DNA of 64,000 nucleotides, taken from positions 3,283,390 to 3,347,389 of the forward strand of contig NC_054391.1 in assembly GCF_001625195.1 (NCBI RefSeq). Reading direction: 5' to 3'. This document shows positions 1 through 10,467 of this stretch, in pieces. Both the position numbers and the translations under genes were made by a program. The notes below the pieces were generated by a model, which was not told the origin of the DNA, did no database searches, and saw only the letters and a list, made by a program, of their open reading frames with translations. Position 1 is the first letter of the stretch, and every line of letters begins with the position of its first letter. Source of the DNA: Drechmeria coniospora (Eukaryota > Ascomycota > Sordariomycetes > Hypocreales > Ophiocordycipitaceae).

Positions 1-680
1 CAAGTAGAGTAAGTACTGTACTTACCCCGTACTGTAATTAATACATGCACTCTGTATTGGGTGTCGGTACGGAGAACCCAAGAAGAACTATTACAGTAAT
101 ACCTAGTGGTAATTACGGAGCGCATTGTAATACGGAGTAGTGTACAGTACAGTATACTAGGTAGTTAGGTTAGGAGCTGTACAAGTGTTAATCATTACTA
201 TGAATTTCTCCCAACAGCAGTGCCTACAGTGCTTGTACTTGCGGTTCAAGCACTAATACTCAGAGGTACAGTCACTTGACAAAAGTGACGATTCAGTTTT
301 GGTGGCACTACTCCTACAAACTGAATCGACATTTTTGTCACCCCACTGTACCAACGCCGTTGCTGGGACGACTGCGCCAGGGCTTCGCTAGCATCGCACG
401 GCTCCTCCTACGCAGCCTGCCATTGCGAGCACAACAACGTCCAAGGTCTCACAAGCGCAAGCCTGAACAGATTTCGCCATCCGCCAAATTCGGCCACCCT
501 GGCAATCGGCACTCAGGTAGGCAGGGCTACGCTCGCACTCGTACCACACTGCCCAGCACGGATGCCTAGTTAGCCTCAAAGTCGGCCTTGATCGCAACGT
601 TCGGCGGTTGCCTCGCATTGCCTCGCATCGTCCCACCCCCTGCCTCGCTCGCTTCTCTCGAAGCACTGCCGCCGCGAGCC
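1..680. other. Intergenic spacer upstream of the kinesin gene
   Basis: No gene is seen. The first 270 bases are AT-rich and carry several copies of the short motifs TACGGAG and TACAGTA that recur in nearly all spacers of this window. An 80 bp hairpin element (listed separately) sits at 269-348. The stretch from about 360 to 680 is more GC-rich and is the likely promoter and 5' leader of the kinesin gene. Confidence 0.6.
269..348. mobile_element. MITE-like Tc1/mariner-type hairpin element with TA target duplication
   Basis: An imperfect inverted repeat spans 269-348. The left arm begins CAGTCACTTGACAAAAGTGA and the right arm, read in reverse complement, begins CAGTGGGGTGACAAAAATGT. Both arms continue with CGATTCAGTTT. 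The element is bounded on each side by TA, giving the (TA)CAGT...ACTG(TA) signature of Tc1/mariner transposons, which insert at and duplicate TA. At 80 bp it cannot encode a transposase, so it would be a non-autonomous miniature element. A diverged relative of the same length lies at about 15763-15841. The palindrome, ends and TA flanks are seen directly. Mobilisation by a mariner-type transposase is inference. Confidence 0.7.
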
Positions 681-3069
681 ATGTCCGTCCGCGTCGTCGC
701 AAGGATACGTCCTCTTCTGGAGCAGGAGCTGGACAAGGACATTGTCGTTCGAGCAGACGGCGTCGGGCCCGGCAAGCCGAACACGATTGTCAAGATACCG
801 AACCCCAAGAAGGAGGCCGAGGAGTTTTCGTTTGCCTTTAACGGCGTCTACGACCAGTCGACGTCACAGGAGGCCTTGTTTACCTCTGAAGGTGCGTAGC
901 TCTCTAGCCGCCTGTCGTCCTCGCCCTCGTCCACGCTCCCGAGCCCCTTTTCTCTTCCTCTTCCTCTTCCTTCTCCTCTTCCTCTTCCTCTTCCCACTCC
1001 TCTTCCCTCTCCTCCTCCTCGGCGGGACGAGGGGGGCGCCGCAACCGCGTGGCGGCGGTGAGCTGACGCGCAAGACAGTGCAACCCCATCTCAAATCACT
1101 TTTCCAGGGTCTCGACGTTACCCTCTTCGCGTATGGCGTCACCGGCACCGGCAAGACGCACACGATGCGTGGCGGGCTCAAGCTGGCGGACCGAGGCGTC
1201 ATCCCCCGCCTGCTGAGCAGCATCTTCCGAAGGGGCAAGAAGATTACAAAGGACACGGACGGGGCCACGACGGTTCGCGTGAGCTTGTCGTACTACGAAA
1301 TCTACAACGACAAGGTCTTCGACCTTCTCGAGCCCGTCGAGTCGCGAACGGCCTCGGGTCTGCCGCTGCGGGCGGAGGCGAGCGGCCGGACCGTCGTGTG
1401 CGGCCTGTCGGAACGGGCCTGCGACGACCTGCGCGACTTTGAGAAGATGTACATCGAGGCCAACAACAATCGCGTGACGGCCTCGACCAAGCTCAACGCC
1501 CACAGCAGCCGGAGCCACGCCATACTGCGCGTCAAGCTGACGCAGACGACGGGGGACGCCGTCCGGGAGAGCACCGCCTCCGCCATCGACCTCGCCGGCT
1601 CCGAGGACAACCGGCGGACGGACAACGGCAAGGAGCGGCTGGTGGAGTCGGCGGCCATCAACAAGAGCCTCTTCGTCCTCAGCCAGTGCATCGACGCCAT
1701 CTCGAGGGGCGACAAGAGGGTGCCGTACCGCGAGTCCAAGATGACGCGCATCCTCTCGCTCGGGCAGAACAACGGCATCACCGTCATGATCCTCAACCTG
1801 GCCCCGCTGAGGAGCTACCACCTGGACACGCTGAGCAGCTTGAACGTCAGCTCGCGCGCGAAGCGGATCGAGGTCCGCGAGATCGAGAACGAGGTCGTCT
1901 ACAAGCAGTTTCCCAGGACCAACTCGGCCGGCTCCGTGACGGGCATCCCCCGTCAGCCTCTGCGACCGCTGGCGAACGCGCACAACGTCCACAACGGCAA
2001 CATGGCGGCCAAGGCGACCGAGCCCAGCAAAGCCGCCAAGGCGTTCAGCGTCTACACGGACAAGGCGAAGCAGCCGGCCACGGCGCGCCCCGCCGTCGGG
2101 TCGAGCCTCGCGTCGCGCCGAAGCTTGCACAAGCGACCTTCGGAGCACGACGGCCTCCCGAGACCGTCCAAGCTCGCGAGGCCGGCGACCGAAGGGCCCG
2201 TCACGGTGTCGGCGGCCCAGATCGAGGCCATGGTCGAGAAGAAGGTGAGCGAGATACTGGCGGCTCGGTCGGCGGCGGAGATGTCGTCGGCCCCGCCGCC
2301 CGCCGCCCCTGCTCGGCAGGAACTGAGCGAGACGGTGCAGCGGCGTCTCGAGGCTCTGGAAAAGCGAATCGACAAGGACGAATGGCGCGAGGACGCCAAG
2401 TCGGACGGGCTCCGCCATCTCCTGGCCGCCAGGCAACACAAGGAGCGGGGCGACGACGCCGGCGCGCTCAAGGCGTACGAGATGGCCTTGCCCTACTTTC
2501 CGGGACAGGCGAAGTTGCTGGGGAAGATGGAGCGGCTGAGGGCACGGCTGGGACTCGCCGGGGAGCAGCCTGCCGAGCAGCACCGGACGCCGCCCGGATC
2601 GGCCAAGAGGAAGAGGCAGCGCAGGATCGCCGCCGACGCCGAGAGCGAATACGACGACGGCGAAGCGGATGCGGAGGAGGAGCGGGCGACGAGCGGCGCC
2701 AGGACGACGAGCGGCGCCAGGACGACGAGCGGCGCCAGGACGACGAAGCCGCTCAAGGCGAGGTCCCAAGCCGTCTCGAAGCAGGTGGTGGCATCCGACG
2801 ACGGCGCGGCCGAACCGGCGTCGCCGCGAACGCGGCAGCTCTTGGCCGTGATCAACTCGCGCAACCTGTCGCAGATCCGAGGCCTCGTCGGCTTCGGCTC
2901 CAAACGAGCGGGCGACCTCGTCGACTACCTCGAGCTCGCGGCGCTGGAGGATCTGGACGGCGCGCGGATCGAATCCCTCGCCCAGCTCTGCGCGCTGCCA
3001 GGCATGGGCGCGCGGACGGTGGAGCGGGCGTACGAGGGTCTGGCGTCGCGTGCCGAGATTTCCCTGTGA
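681..3069 (+). CDS. Kinesin-10 (KIF22/Kid-like) chromosome-associated motor protein
   Basis: Predicted ATP-driven microtubule motor of 733 aa, probably acting on chromosomes or the spindle in mitosis. Exons are 681-891 and 1079-3069. The intron is 187 bp with a long CTT-rich pyrimidine tract, and its phase closes exactly (E-V-Q-P-H-L junction). The motor domain covers about residues 1-330. It has a P-loop AYGVTGTGKT (88-97), switch I NAHSSRSH (210-217) and switch II DLAGSE (241-246). Residues 500-650 are polar and charged. Three perfect 18 bp units (2692-2745) encode repeats of TSGART. Residues about 658-730 form a helix-hairpin-helix pair (LVGFGSKRAGDL, LPGMGARTVERA), the DNA-binding tail typical of Kid/kinesin-10. 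The start ATG at 681 gives a canonical N-terminus, MSVRVVARIRPL. The family call rests on the motor plus HhH tail. Binding to chromosome arms is inferred from family members. Confidence 0.9.
2692..2745 (+). repeat. In-frame 18 bp tandem repeat in the kinesin tail
   Basis: Three perfect copies of ACGAGCGGCGCCAGGACG (18 bp) encode repeated TSGART in the low-complexity linker between motor and HhH tail. Because the unit is a multiple of three, copy-number change would not break the frame. Confidence 0.85.
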
Positions 3070-3714
3070 CGGTGGCAGCAGGAGTTGGGAGTAGGAAGGA
3101 GGTTGGCGAGCTTGGCGTCTGGCGTCGTTGTCATGTTATCCCTGCGCGCGAAGCGCAATTGTTTGTTCGTTCCCTGTGCAGCGCGGTCGGGGACTAGGCC
3201 TACGTGATGGATGAATCAACGAGGCCGGACGATTTCCGCCGGACACGAAGCGAGTTCTTCCTTGCCCGCATCAGCAGCGTTCATCATGGTCGGTAAAGAA
3301 AGGTTCACGTGCTTGTTGCTTGTCTTGGGGGCGCGATTCCGGTCACGACGAGGCGATGGTTCCTGTGCCAACAGGCGGGTAGAAGTTGGCACCGACATGG
3401 GCATCGAGCACTCTACTCGGCAGAGCCTTGTCCGTGACTATTCCGATGCACTTGAACAGGCTCGTCGTATGACTTGAAAGTTTTTTGTTTTACTTTTTTC
3501 ATTCATTTTGATGATGTATGCCTATGGCGTCTATCGTTCTAGATTCTATCCTTTTAGATTTTACTCGTATCCGACGCTTTGCCATGCATCTTTCCATGCC
3601 TCCATCCACCACAGCTGACGCTGCCATGCGGCTCATGATGCAGCGCTTGCGGAAGGGGAGCCGAGGCACCGGGGGGTATCATTTTCGCCCATCGTCTTCT
3701 CAATCTCTCCGCCG
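3070..3714. other. Convergent spacer between kinesin and M35 peptidase genes
   Basis: This holds the 3' ends of two converging genes. I see no further gene, tRNA or repeat. A T-rich stretch (TTTTTTGTTTTACTTTTTTC, near 3480-3500) may belong to the 3' UTR or termination region of the kinesin gene. Confidence 0.5.
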
Positions 3715-4638
3715 CTAGTATTGCGAGTCGAAATTCGGCATGGTCACCAGCACCGACAACACTCCCGGAATGGCCGTCGACTCGAGCATCGGCATCATCG
3801 ACATTGACTGCAGTTCCGGTGCTAGAGACACCGCCAGGGGGGACGCCAGGGACCGCAGCGAGTGCTTCGGCCCGTGCTGGGTGGTGGCCAGGTCCGGTTG
3901 GGTACCCTTCTCCTCGGCGGCGGCCTCCTCGGCGGCGGTCTCCTCGGCGGCGTCGCTCGTGGTCGGTGTCATGACGCCGCCGGCGGCTTCCTCCAGCTCG
4001 GTCCGGGTGCAGCTCTTGGCCACGGCGCGGGCAAAGTGGGCAAAGGAATCGGCGTGGTTCTTGTTCTCCGAGGCCGGGAGCGCCGTCGTGTCGGGGATGC
4101 CGTAGGTGTCGTCGCAGTCGGTCGTGCTCCCGAGAGCGTGCGTCATCTCATGCAGGAGGATGTCGCCCGGCTCGAGGATGTCGCAGCCCTTGCCGTCGGG
4201 CTCCAGAGGTTCGAAGAAGTTGGGGCAGAGAAGGAGACGCTGACCGCCGATTTCCGTCAGGCCGTAGAAGTCGCCGCACTCGTTGTCCCGCTTCTGCCGG
4301 CAGGTGATGTGCGTCTTTTGGCCGCCAGCCGTGCCGCACTCCTTGGCGATCTTGCCGAAGAGCGCTGCCGCCGTCGACCGCATAGACTCGGAGGCATCCT
4401 TGAAGAAGAAGTTCATCAACATCGGGTCGGGGTCGCGCGTCGCCTTTTGCGCCATCTCGGCCGTCGCGGCACACTGTCTCATGGCCTCTTGGACGTAGTG
4501 CTCGTTTTCGCCGCAATCCGGATAGATTTCCGCGCGCTTTTCGTTTGTCGCAACCGTCGATTCCTCAGCGGACAGGGCGCCGACGGCGACGGCCGAGCCG
4601 GCGAGGACGAAAAGGAGAGAGTAGTGGTCGGTCCGCAT
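3715..4638 (-). CDS. Secreted M35-like (deuterolysin/aspzincin-type) metalloendopeptidase
   Basis: Predicted secreted zinc endopeptidase of 307 aa from a single exon. The ATG at 4638 starts a typical signal peptide (MRTDHYSLLFVLAGSAVAVG). A further in-frame codon upstream is not ATG-supported. The zinc site is HEMTH at residues 163-167, followed by GSTTDCDDTYG, which corresponds to the G-T-x-D aspartate ligand region of M35 aspzincins. The downstream NHADSFAHFARAV block also matches the family. Six or more cysteines suggest disulfides. The C-terminus holds an AAEE-rich low-complexity segment and about 60 residues not typical of the catalytic core. The family assignment is secure at the level of the HExxH+D motif. 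The substrate and any role in virulence or nutrition are unknown. Confidence 0.85.
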   Translation of the reverse strand: MRTDHYSLLFVLAGSAVAVGALSAEESTVATNEKRAEIYPDCGENEHYVQEAMRQCAATAEMAQKATRDPDPMLMNFFFKDASESMRSTAAALFGKIAKECGTAGGQKTHITCRQKRDNECGDFYGLTEIGGQRLLLCPNFFEPLEPDGKGCDILEPGDILLHEMTHALGSTTDCDDTYGIPDTTALPASENKNHADSFAHFARAVAKSCTRTELEEAAGGVMTPTTSDAAEETAAEEAAAEEKGTQPDLATTQHGPKHSLRSLASPLAVSLAPELQSMSMMPMLESTAIPGVLSVLVTMPNFDSQY

Positions 4639-4654
4639 CTCGAATGAAGGAATG

Positions 4655-4775
4655 AATACTGGAAAATGAATGAAAATGAATGTTGATGAATGCAAATGAA
4701 TGCAGAGGAATGTTGATGGATGTTAATGAAAGTTAATGAAAGTTGATGAATGTTGATGAATGTTAATGAATGTAA
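4655..4775 (-). repeat. Degenerate GAATGTTGAT-type repeat in the M35 promoter/5' leader
   Basis: Just upstream of the M35 start, about 12 degenerate units built from AATGAATG and TTGATGAATG follow each other with substitutions. The tract lies within 140 bp of the start codon, so it is probably in the 5' UTR or core promoter. Confidence 0.6.
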
Positions 4776-6345
4776 GAAAAGGTAGAAATGGTAAAAAAAA
4801 AGAGGCCAAAGGAGTGTCGTGTACAAAAAAGCAGAGAGCGACAATGTACGGTAATGAATGTGGTTGGTTACGCGAGAGCCGTCGTAAAGAAGGAAAAGAC
4901 AGACATGGACATAACCGGTAGGGAGTGACGACCTTGGCAGACAAAAGGCAGCTTTTCGCACAGCGAGAAGCACCGGTTGCCAGCGGATGCAGGGCGAGGA
5001 AAACGAAGGTGAGGGATGCGCAAGGTGAGAGGAGGCCATCGCAAACAGCGGTCAAGGGGGCGCCGGTGCTCTTGCCTTTATACGACTCACCGCTCACCGT
5101 GCGTCGGTGGCGGCCCCCCTGGTCCGGCAATGCAAAACACGGGTGGAAGTGGGTGCTGCGGGTACCTGGGCGGTGTGGGGGCCTGGTGCCGCAGTCGAGC
5201 GCGCGATGCGGAGCAGGGAGGCCGCCACGGGCGGCGGCCATCGTTTGGCCAGGCAGTCGCCGGCGGTGCCTTGGGCCATCTCTTGCCGTCGTCGGTACGA
5301 GAAGGGAAACAGAAGCGGCCTAGTCGGTTTCGAGCCGTCGGCGTGGCTCGAATCGGGCTGCCTGCCATGCTTCGGAGGAGTCGCCTCCTCACGCTAGGCT
5401 TTGCACTAGTCCCGTTCCTGTCAGGCAGGAAGGGTTCGCCGCTCGTGCTGGACTATTTTCGGGACTAGCACGTCACTAGCGGCGCATGATGCAGCAAGAA
5501 AGGTCGACTCGTTCCGCTTGGACTTGTGGTGGCGCCGAGGCTGAGATGCCTCTAAACCACGTAATACCGACTAACGCCCATTGTGTGCGAGTGCTGTAGT
5601 TACGGTTCGTACCCGGCCACGGCCAAGTGGTGGGGCGCGGTACCCGGCAAATGCGCAGTCACTTCGCCGCATCGAAGGTACCAGCTATTTAGCGTCGGCA
5701 CTAGGCATCCCTGGGTCCCCCGATCTAGCCTAGTGCCTTGATCGCCCGACACGGGCCTGGTAGGCACGGATCACTCGCAAGCAAGCGCGGAGTACGGAGT
5801 ACATGTATTATAGTTCGTTAGGAATCGCTCCATACTGCAGGGAAGCACCTAACAGCAAGGGACCTGCCAGCACTTGCTGTTGCATCTACATGCATAGTTG
5901 TACAAGTACAAACAAGCAAGTAATACATGTACTGTAAATACATGCATACAGTAAGTAGCTGTACGCTTTGGTTGTGGCTCGCTTGCGCGTTCTTGTCATA
6001 CCATACAATTACCATTACACAAGCACAAGCTCCGTTGCTGGAACAAGTACTCACGAGTACAACAAGTACAAGCAGGTGTACTTGGTTATACTGGCACATG
6101 TTCCCATTCTTGATGGGCAGGCGATGCATACACATGCAGTAAGCGAGAGAGGTTGATACCTAATGCTAGGTACCTACTTAGTATTACTCTGTACCAACGG
6201 CACATGCAACTGTGTGATGTACATGTAGGTGCATTGTCGGTGGACTCTACGGAGTACTGTACTCCGGACCAAGTACGAGGTACTACATGTATTGGACGTG
6301 TGCATGCAAGTACCATCTGCATGTTTCCCCGAGTAGGTGTACATG

Positions 6346-6432
6346 CACAACCACCCAACGCACAACCACCGCACACACAACCACCGCACACACAACCACC
6401 GCGCACACAACCACCCAACGCATGCACAACCA
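6346..6432. repeat. 15 bp tandem repeat (CACAACCACCGCACA)
   Basis: Five to six copies of a CACAACCACC-plus-5 bp unit lie head to tail, with small differences (CGCACA, CAACGC, CGCGCA). No coding role is apparent. Confidence 0.75.
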
Positions 6433-7805
6433 CGACATCCACGTACTTGAGAACGTGTGCATGTAGCAAGGACGCTGGCGGGAGTCGGCCGACGCATCTC
6501 ATCACCAGTACAAATACCGGTGCAAGGTGATGACGGACGCGCGCAGGCGTTGCCTTTCTGATGTTCTTGCCCTCTCGAGGCAAACGACGGAAGCCCCGAG
6601 GAAACGTCCGTCAACGCAGCTGAGAGCAGCGAGATACGGACGCCGTCCTTCACTACGACCAATTCGTCACTAGAATATTGACAGCATCGCACCACCAATA
6701 GATGCCTCCAGCATGACAGGTGCGGGCAGGTGGCACGAGTACTTGGTATGTATGCGAGTAAAGGCAGCGCATGTACTGTAGCTGTAGTCTACTGGGTACT
6801 ATACGGAGTACTAGGCACCTAGTATGTTCGGAGAACTTACAGTATTACTGCAAGTACCTGTGGTGGTAATGGGCCCGTAGCCAACACCCCCCTCCCCCCC
6901 GCCACTGCACATGAACTATCCGTACTTGCAGGCACATGTACAATAGGTGCACTAGTAATACAAGGGCTGCACGCCATGCTACTACTGTATACTGTGCTTG
7001 TAAGCATATTTGGTAAAGTACCGACGCTTGCTGGCAAATTTCGAGTAGTACGGAGTATAACTCCGATCGCTAGGTTAGCACACAGGTACCCGCCATGGCA
7101 GACGTCCGTATCCGAAACGTCACCGGCCATCCCACGCTGGGGATCCGCAGCACAGCTAGCTGAATGCACGAGTACGCCTGTCCGCTCGTCGAATGTTTCC
7201 ATCGTTTCGACGCCCAAGCCTCGCCGCGCTTTTCCCTCTCGCCGCAGGCTCGACCAAGATAAGAACGCCGTCACCCGGTTGTTGACGGCTCGGCCGGCAC
7301 GCCGGAATCGGCGGCATGATGATTCGAGCGGCCCATTCCCCCGCGGTCGGCCCGGGTGATGCTCGGAAACGACGAGCGAGCGCTCGTTCTCATCCATCCG
7401 ACGCCTCTGCGCCGACATGGATGGACGGCGCGTAAAGTGCGAACGGAGAGTGCGATCGATCGATCGTCTCGTCGGCTGCGCATTGCACGGCCACCCACCT
7501 GGACTCCCAACCCCTGCTTGGTGAGGAAAGCCGGCGGGTTTCACATTAGAACGGAGGAGTGGGGCAGGTCGTGTACTTGCGTGTACACCGTCACGAGCAC
7601 ACCCTTGCGTGCGAAGCCATGTACCTACAGGTACCCCGGGGCCTCCGCCAGACCTGGCCGGCAATGGAAGGCCAAGGCGGAGCCTGTTCGGCGATTGGAC
7701 CCGTGCCCTACCGGTTGATGCCCGTTGTCCTTTGTGGAGATCCGGTTCCCAGATTCGGTCCGGCCGCAGCATGCACGGCTCCCCGGCGAACGGAGAAAGG
7801 GGCGT

Positions 7806-7880
7806 GCAGCACGGAACCCGCAGCACGGAGCCCGCAGCACGGAGCACGCGGCACTGAGCACTGAGCACGGGGCACGGAGC
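7806..7880. repeat. Degenerate GCAGCACGGA tandem repeat
   Basis: About six degenerate units resembling GCAGCACGGAACCC, GCAGCACGGAGC and CTGAGCACGGGGC lie in a row in non-coding sequence. Confidence 0.6.
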
Positions 7881-8064
7881 TGCTCGTTGCAGGTAATGCA
7901 GACTTGCCCGTCGGCCCGGTCCCATTCATTCACTCATCTAGGTGTGTTCCGTCCTCGGTGCACGCCCCGCCTCCCCATGCCCGAGCATGTCCGTGTTCAT
8001 GTGCGCGGCTCAAGGCCACTGCCCCTCCGCCAGCATGCAACGAGTTCCTTCGCCGAGCATCCCT

Positions 8065-8547
8065 CTACCAGGCACCCTCGCTGCCCAGCTGCTCCTCGGC
8101 CTGACGCTGGGCGTGACGCTTGGCCCTTTCGGTGTCGATAAAGTCGAGCCCCTTGGTCTCCACCTCGCGATCGACAAAGGCGCCGATGACGCCGGCGAGA
8201 ATCTCCTTTGCCTTTGCGTGGCTGGAGGGGTTGCCTGTCGGTCGAGAAGGCTCGCCTCAGCGCGCCATCGCACCGTCAAGGGCGGGAAACACGGCGGAGC
8301 AGGAGAAGCGGAACGAGGGGGTTGACGCACCGTTCCGCGCGACGTGGTCCTCGTACGCCTTGGCGGCCTCGTAGGCGGCCGCACCGCCAATCAACTCGTG
8401 CGTCCACTGGGCCTCGTGCGGACGATTGACGACTTGGTCGTAGGCCTGCGCCTCGTGGGAGTCGTCTGGAAAGAGTCGGCGTCTGCCGTCAGTCGACGAG
8501 ACGGGAGCAGCATGGGCTTCACGTCACGTACCGTCGAACCAACCCAT
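8065..8547 (-). CDS. CipC-like small stress-response protein
   Basis: Predicted 106 aa cytosolic protein of the fungal CipC family, first described as a concanamycin-induced protein. The biochemical function of the family is unknown. Exons run 8547-8532, 8465-8331 and 8234-8065, and all junction phases close. The first exon is only 16 nt and encodes MGWFD. The protein opens with MGWFDDDSHEAQAYDQV and contains HELIGGAAAYEAAKAYEDH, then AKAKEILAGVIGAFVDREVE, then KGLDFIDTERAKRHA. These are the conserved glycine/alanine helix and charged C-terminal blocks of the family, and the length is typical. The acceptors of the second and third exons end TTTCCAG and CGACAG. No signal peptide is present. 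No operon-like context; the flanks are non-coding. Confidence 0.88.
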
Positions 8548-9621
8548 GGTGGTGTGCGTGCCTTTGTTTGTTCGTACCAGGTTTGTGGGCTGTTCGGCTC
8601 ACTGGCTCACCGGCTCACTCAATCATTCGAAGCTTGACTTGCTTCGAAGTGCGAGCCAGGGAGGGACATGCGGGGTTTATGTACAGAGTGCGGATACATG
8701 CGGGATATACGCAGGTGGTAGGTGTACATGCACCCCGTACTTACTTACATTTGGATGGCAATCATGCTCTGTTCGAAGCTTGCCTGTGTGCCTACCAGCA
8801 CGCTCATGACTGACGTATCCGTGTCCGCGTCCAAGGGAGTTCCCGTGCCGCGTCGAGGCGCAGACGTCACGTCAGCGCCGGCTGCAAGCCGTACCTCTTC
8901 GGCTTTCGGCTTCGAGAGGCCGGGCGGTGTGCCGAAGAGCCGGGTCGCCGCTGCCGAAATTCCCGCTCCAGCACGGATAAGCCGGCAGCGGTCACGCACG
9001 GCCCGCGTCGGCGCCCGCGCCACAGGCACGCTGGCCGCGTCACGCTTCCTCCCAGAAGGGGAGGCTGAGTCCTCCGTGGGATGCGCCTTCCGTCACGCAG
9101 AATCATCCGTACATCCATCCATCCATCCTTCCTTCCTTCCTTCTCGTCAGCTTCGCGTCTTGACCTGGCAGCAGCGACTGTAGCGTCGTCGCTGCCTTTT
9201 CGTCATTTCCTCGCCCGCCCGCTGCCGTCGTTCCGTCGGCCGGCCATGGGGCGGTAGGCGAAATGCTGCACCGACACGGCTGACGGCTGGTTTTGAATGG
9301 CAGTGCTCCAAGCAGCCCTGTGCCCATGATGCGAGCAACGCACGCATTCCCGTCAACCCCTTCCCGTCAACCGCCTCTCCTCTCCTTCTCCCTCTCCTTC
9401 GTCCTCGCAGCCGGCCCCTCCCAGACGTGCCGTGCTCTGCTCCATCTCCGTGCCTCGACGTGAGCGAAACGTGCCCGCCGCTTCCCGCCTCCTCTCGTCC
9501 CGCCGAGCACGCGCCGCCCAAGCTTCGCTCGACAAGCACGCATGCTCCCTGCGCCGACGCGGGGGTCTCCCGTCTTCCGGCTGCCCGGCCGGCTCGGAGC
9601 AAGAGGGAAATGCGAGAGGGA
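8548..9621. other. Intergenic region upstream of CipC-like gene
   Basis: I see no gene. The stretch contains a few TA-bounded motifs (about 8680-8760) and a short (CATC)n/(TTCC)n run near 9115-9142. Overlapping open frames on both strands at 8720-9640 look like GC-rich chance frames. Confidence 0.5.
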
Positions 9622-10467
9622 CTACAGGTGCCGTCCAAGCAGAAGCCAGCACCTCTTCCTCCAGAGCAGCCCGCGCGCCAGCAGCTTCCAGAGCGACAGG
9701 AAACAGGCGACGGCGCCGGCGAGGAGGGGGATCAGCTGGGCGACGCTGCCAATGTCGCTCTTGCCGACGCCCTGAATGTCGTTGGTCGCGATGAGATACT
9801 CGACGGTGCTGATGGACAGGGCAATCAGCCCCATGGAGAGCAGCAGGAGAGACACCTCGACCTGGGGCCGGCGCCCGGTCGGACGTCGGAAGCCGGCGCG
9901 GATGCCGCTGCCGAAGCGGCGGATCAGCCGGTGGACGCTGAAGGCGGCGAGACCGACGCAGGCGACGACGCCGCCGACGGACAAGGTCTTGCCCAGCCAA
10001 CGGAACCAGCCGGTGAGGGAGGAGGGGCCGAAGAAGGCGACCTCGCCGTCGACGCACGCCGGAACCGTCATGACGTCGACGCCGCGAAACCAGAACCACA
10101 CGCCGTAGGCCGAGAGGGCGAGGTGGAGGACGAGGCGTAGGATGCCCGAGATGTGGTCAAAGTGGCTGATGCCGTCGCCCGTCACGCTCGAGAGCGAACC
10201 GCAGAGCAGGAACTGGACGACGACGGCGCCGACGGCGTTGGCCTCGCCGCTGGCCGTGAGGTCGGCGCGCGGCCGCATGCGGGACTCGTTGCAGAGCCCG
10301 ACAAAGATGGACGCCTGGATGATGAGGTTGAGGAGCCGAAAGGGAGCCTCGTTGACCGGATCGAAGACGGTCGTGAGCAGCGTCGCAATCCACTGGCCGT
10401 AGACGCCGAGCCGGACTCCGAAGCCGTAGAGGTCCGCGTTGCCCTTGAGGGTGCAGTCGGTCGCCAT
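9622..10467 (-). CDS. Multi-pass membrane protein of unknown function (paralog A)
   Basis: Uninterrupted 281 aa frame from ATG at 10467 to a stop at 9622. It begins MATDCTLKGNADLYGFGVRL and has about seven hydrophobic segments, for example WIATLLTTVF, LLNLIIQASIFVGL, VVVQFLLCGSL, LVLHLALSAYGVWFWFRGVD, VGGVVACVGLAAF, LLLLSMGLIALSI and LIPLLAGAVACFL. It is paralogous to the divergently transcribed gene at 11853: both share NADLYGFGVRLGVY / NPDLYGLGIRVGIY near the N-terminus, a FWFRGVD / FWWRGMD block and an NDIQGV / NNISGV block before a last membrane span. I do not recognise a characterised family. A transporter, receptor or structural role cannot be chosen from sequence. Confidence 0.75.
   Translation of the reverse strand: MATDCTLKGNADLYGFGVRLGVYGQWIATLLTTVFDPVNEAPFRLLNLIIQASIFVGLCNESRMRPRADLTASGEANAVGAVVVQFLLCGSLSSVTGDGISHFDHISGILRLVLHLALSAYGVWFWFRGVDVMTVPACVDGEVAFFGPSSLTGWFRWLGKTLSVGGVVACVGLAAFSVHRLIRRFGSGIRAGFRRPTGRRPQVEVSLLLLSMGLIALSISTVEYLIATNDIQGVGKSDIGSVAQLIPLLAGAVACFLSLWKLLARGLLWRKRCWLLLGRHL

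Larger units (their letters stand above)
4780..8064. other. Long intergenic region between M35 and CipC-like genes
   Basis: About 3.3 kb without a gene I can support. Long open frames here (for example 6837-7925 on the minus strand) have no recognisable domain or signal peptide and no splice structure. The segment 5780-7080 is dense in TACGGAGTAC/GTACTGTAC motifs. Two local tandem repeats (6346-6432 and 7806-7880) are listed separately. Confidence 0.5.

Noticed and set aside
1096..2769. Long minus-strand ORF (557 aa) opposite the kinesin gene
   Set aside because: It is an antisense shadow of a GC-rich exon. The plus strand encodes conserved kinesin motifs; the minus frame is Arg/Gly/Leu-rich without a domain.
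6837..7925. Minus-strand ORF of 362 aa in the spacer
   Set aside because: No recognisable domain, a non-ATG style start, composition like surrounding spacer and a repeat tract inside it. It looks like a chance open frame.
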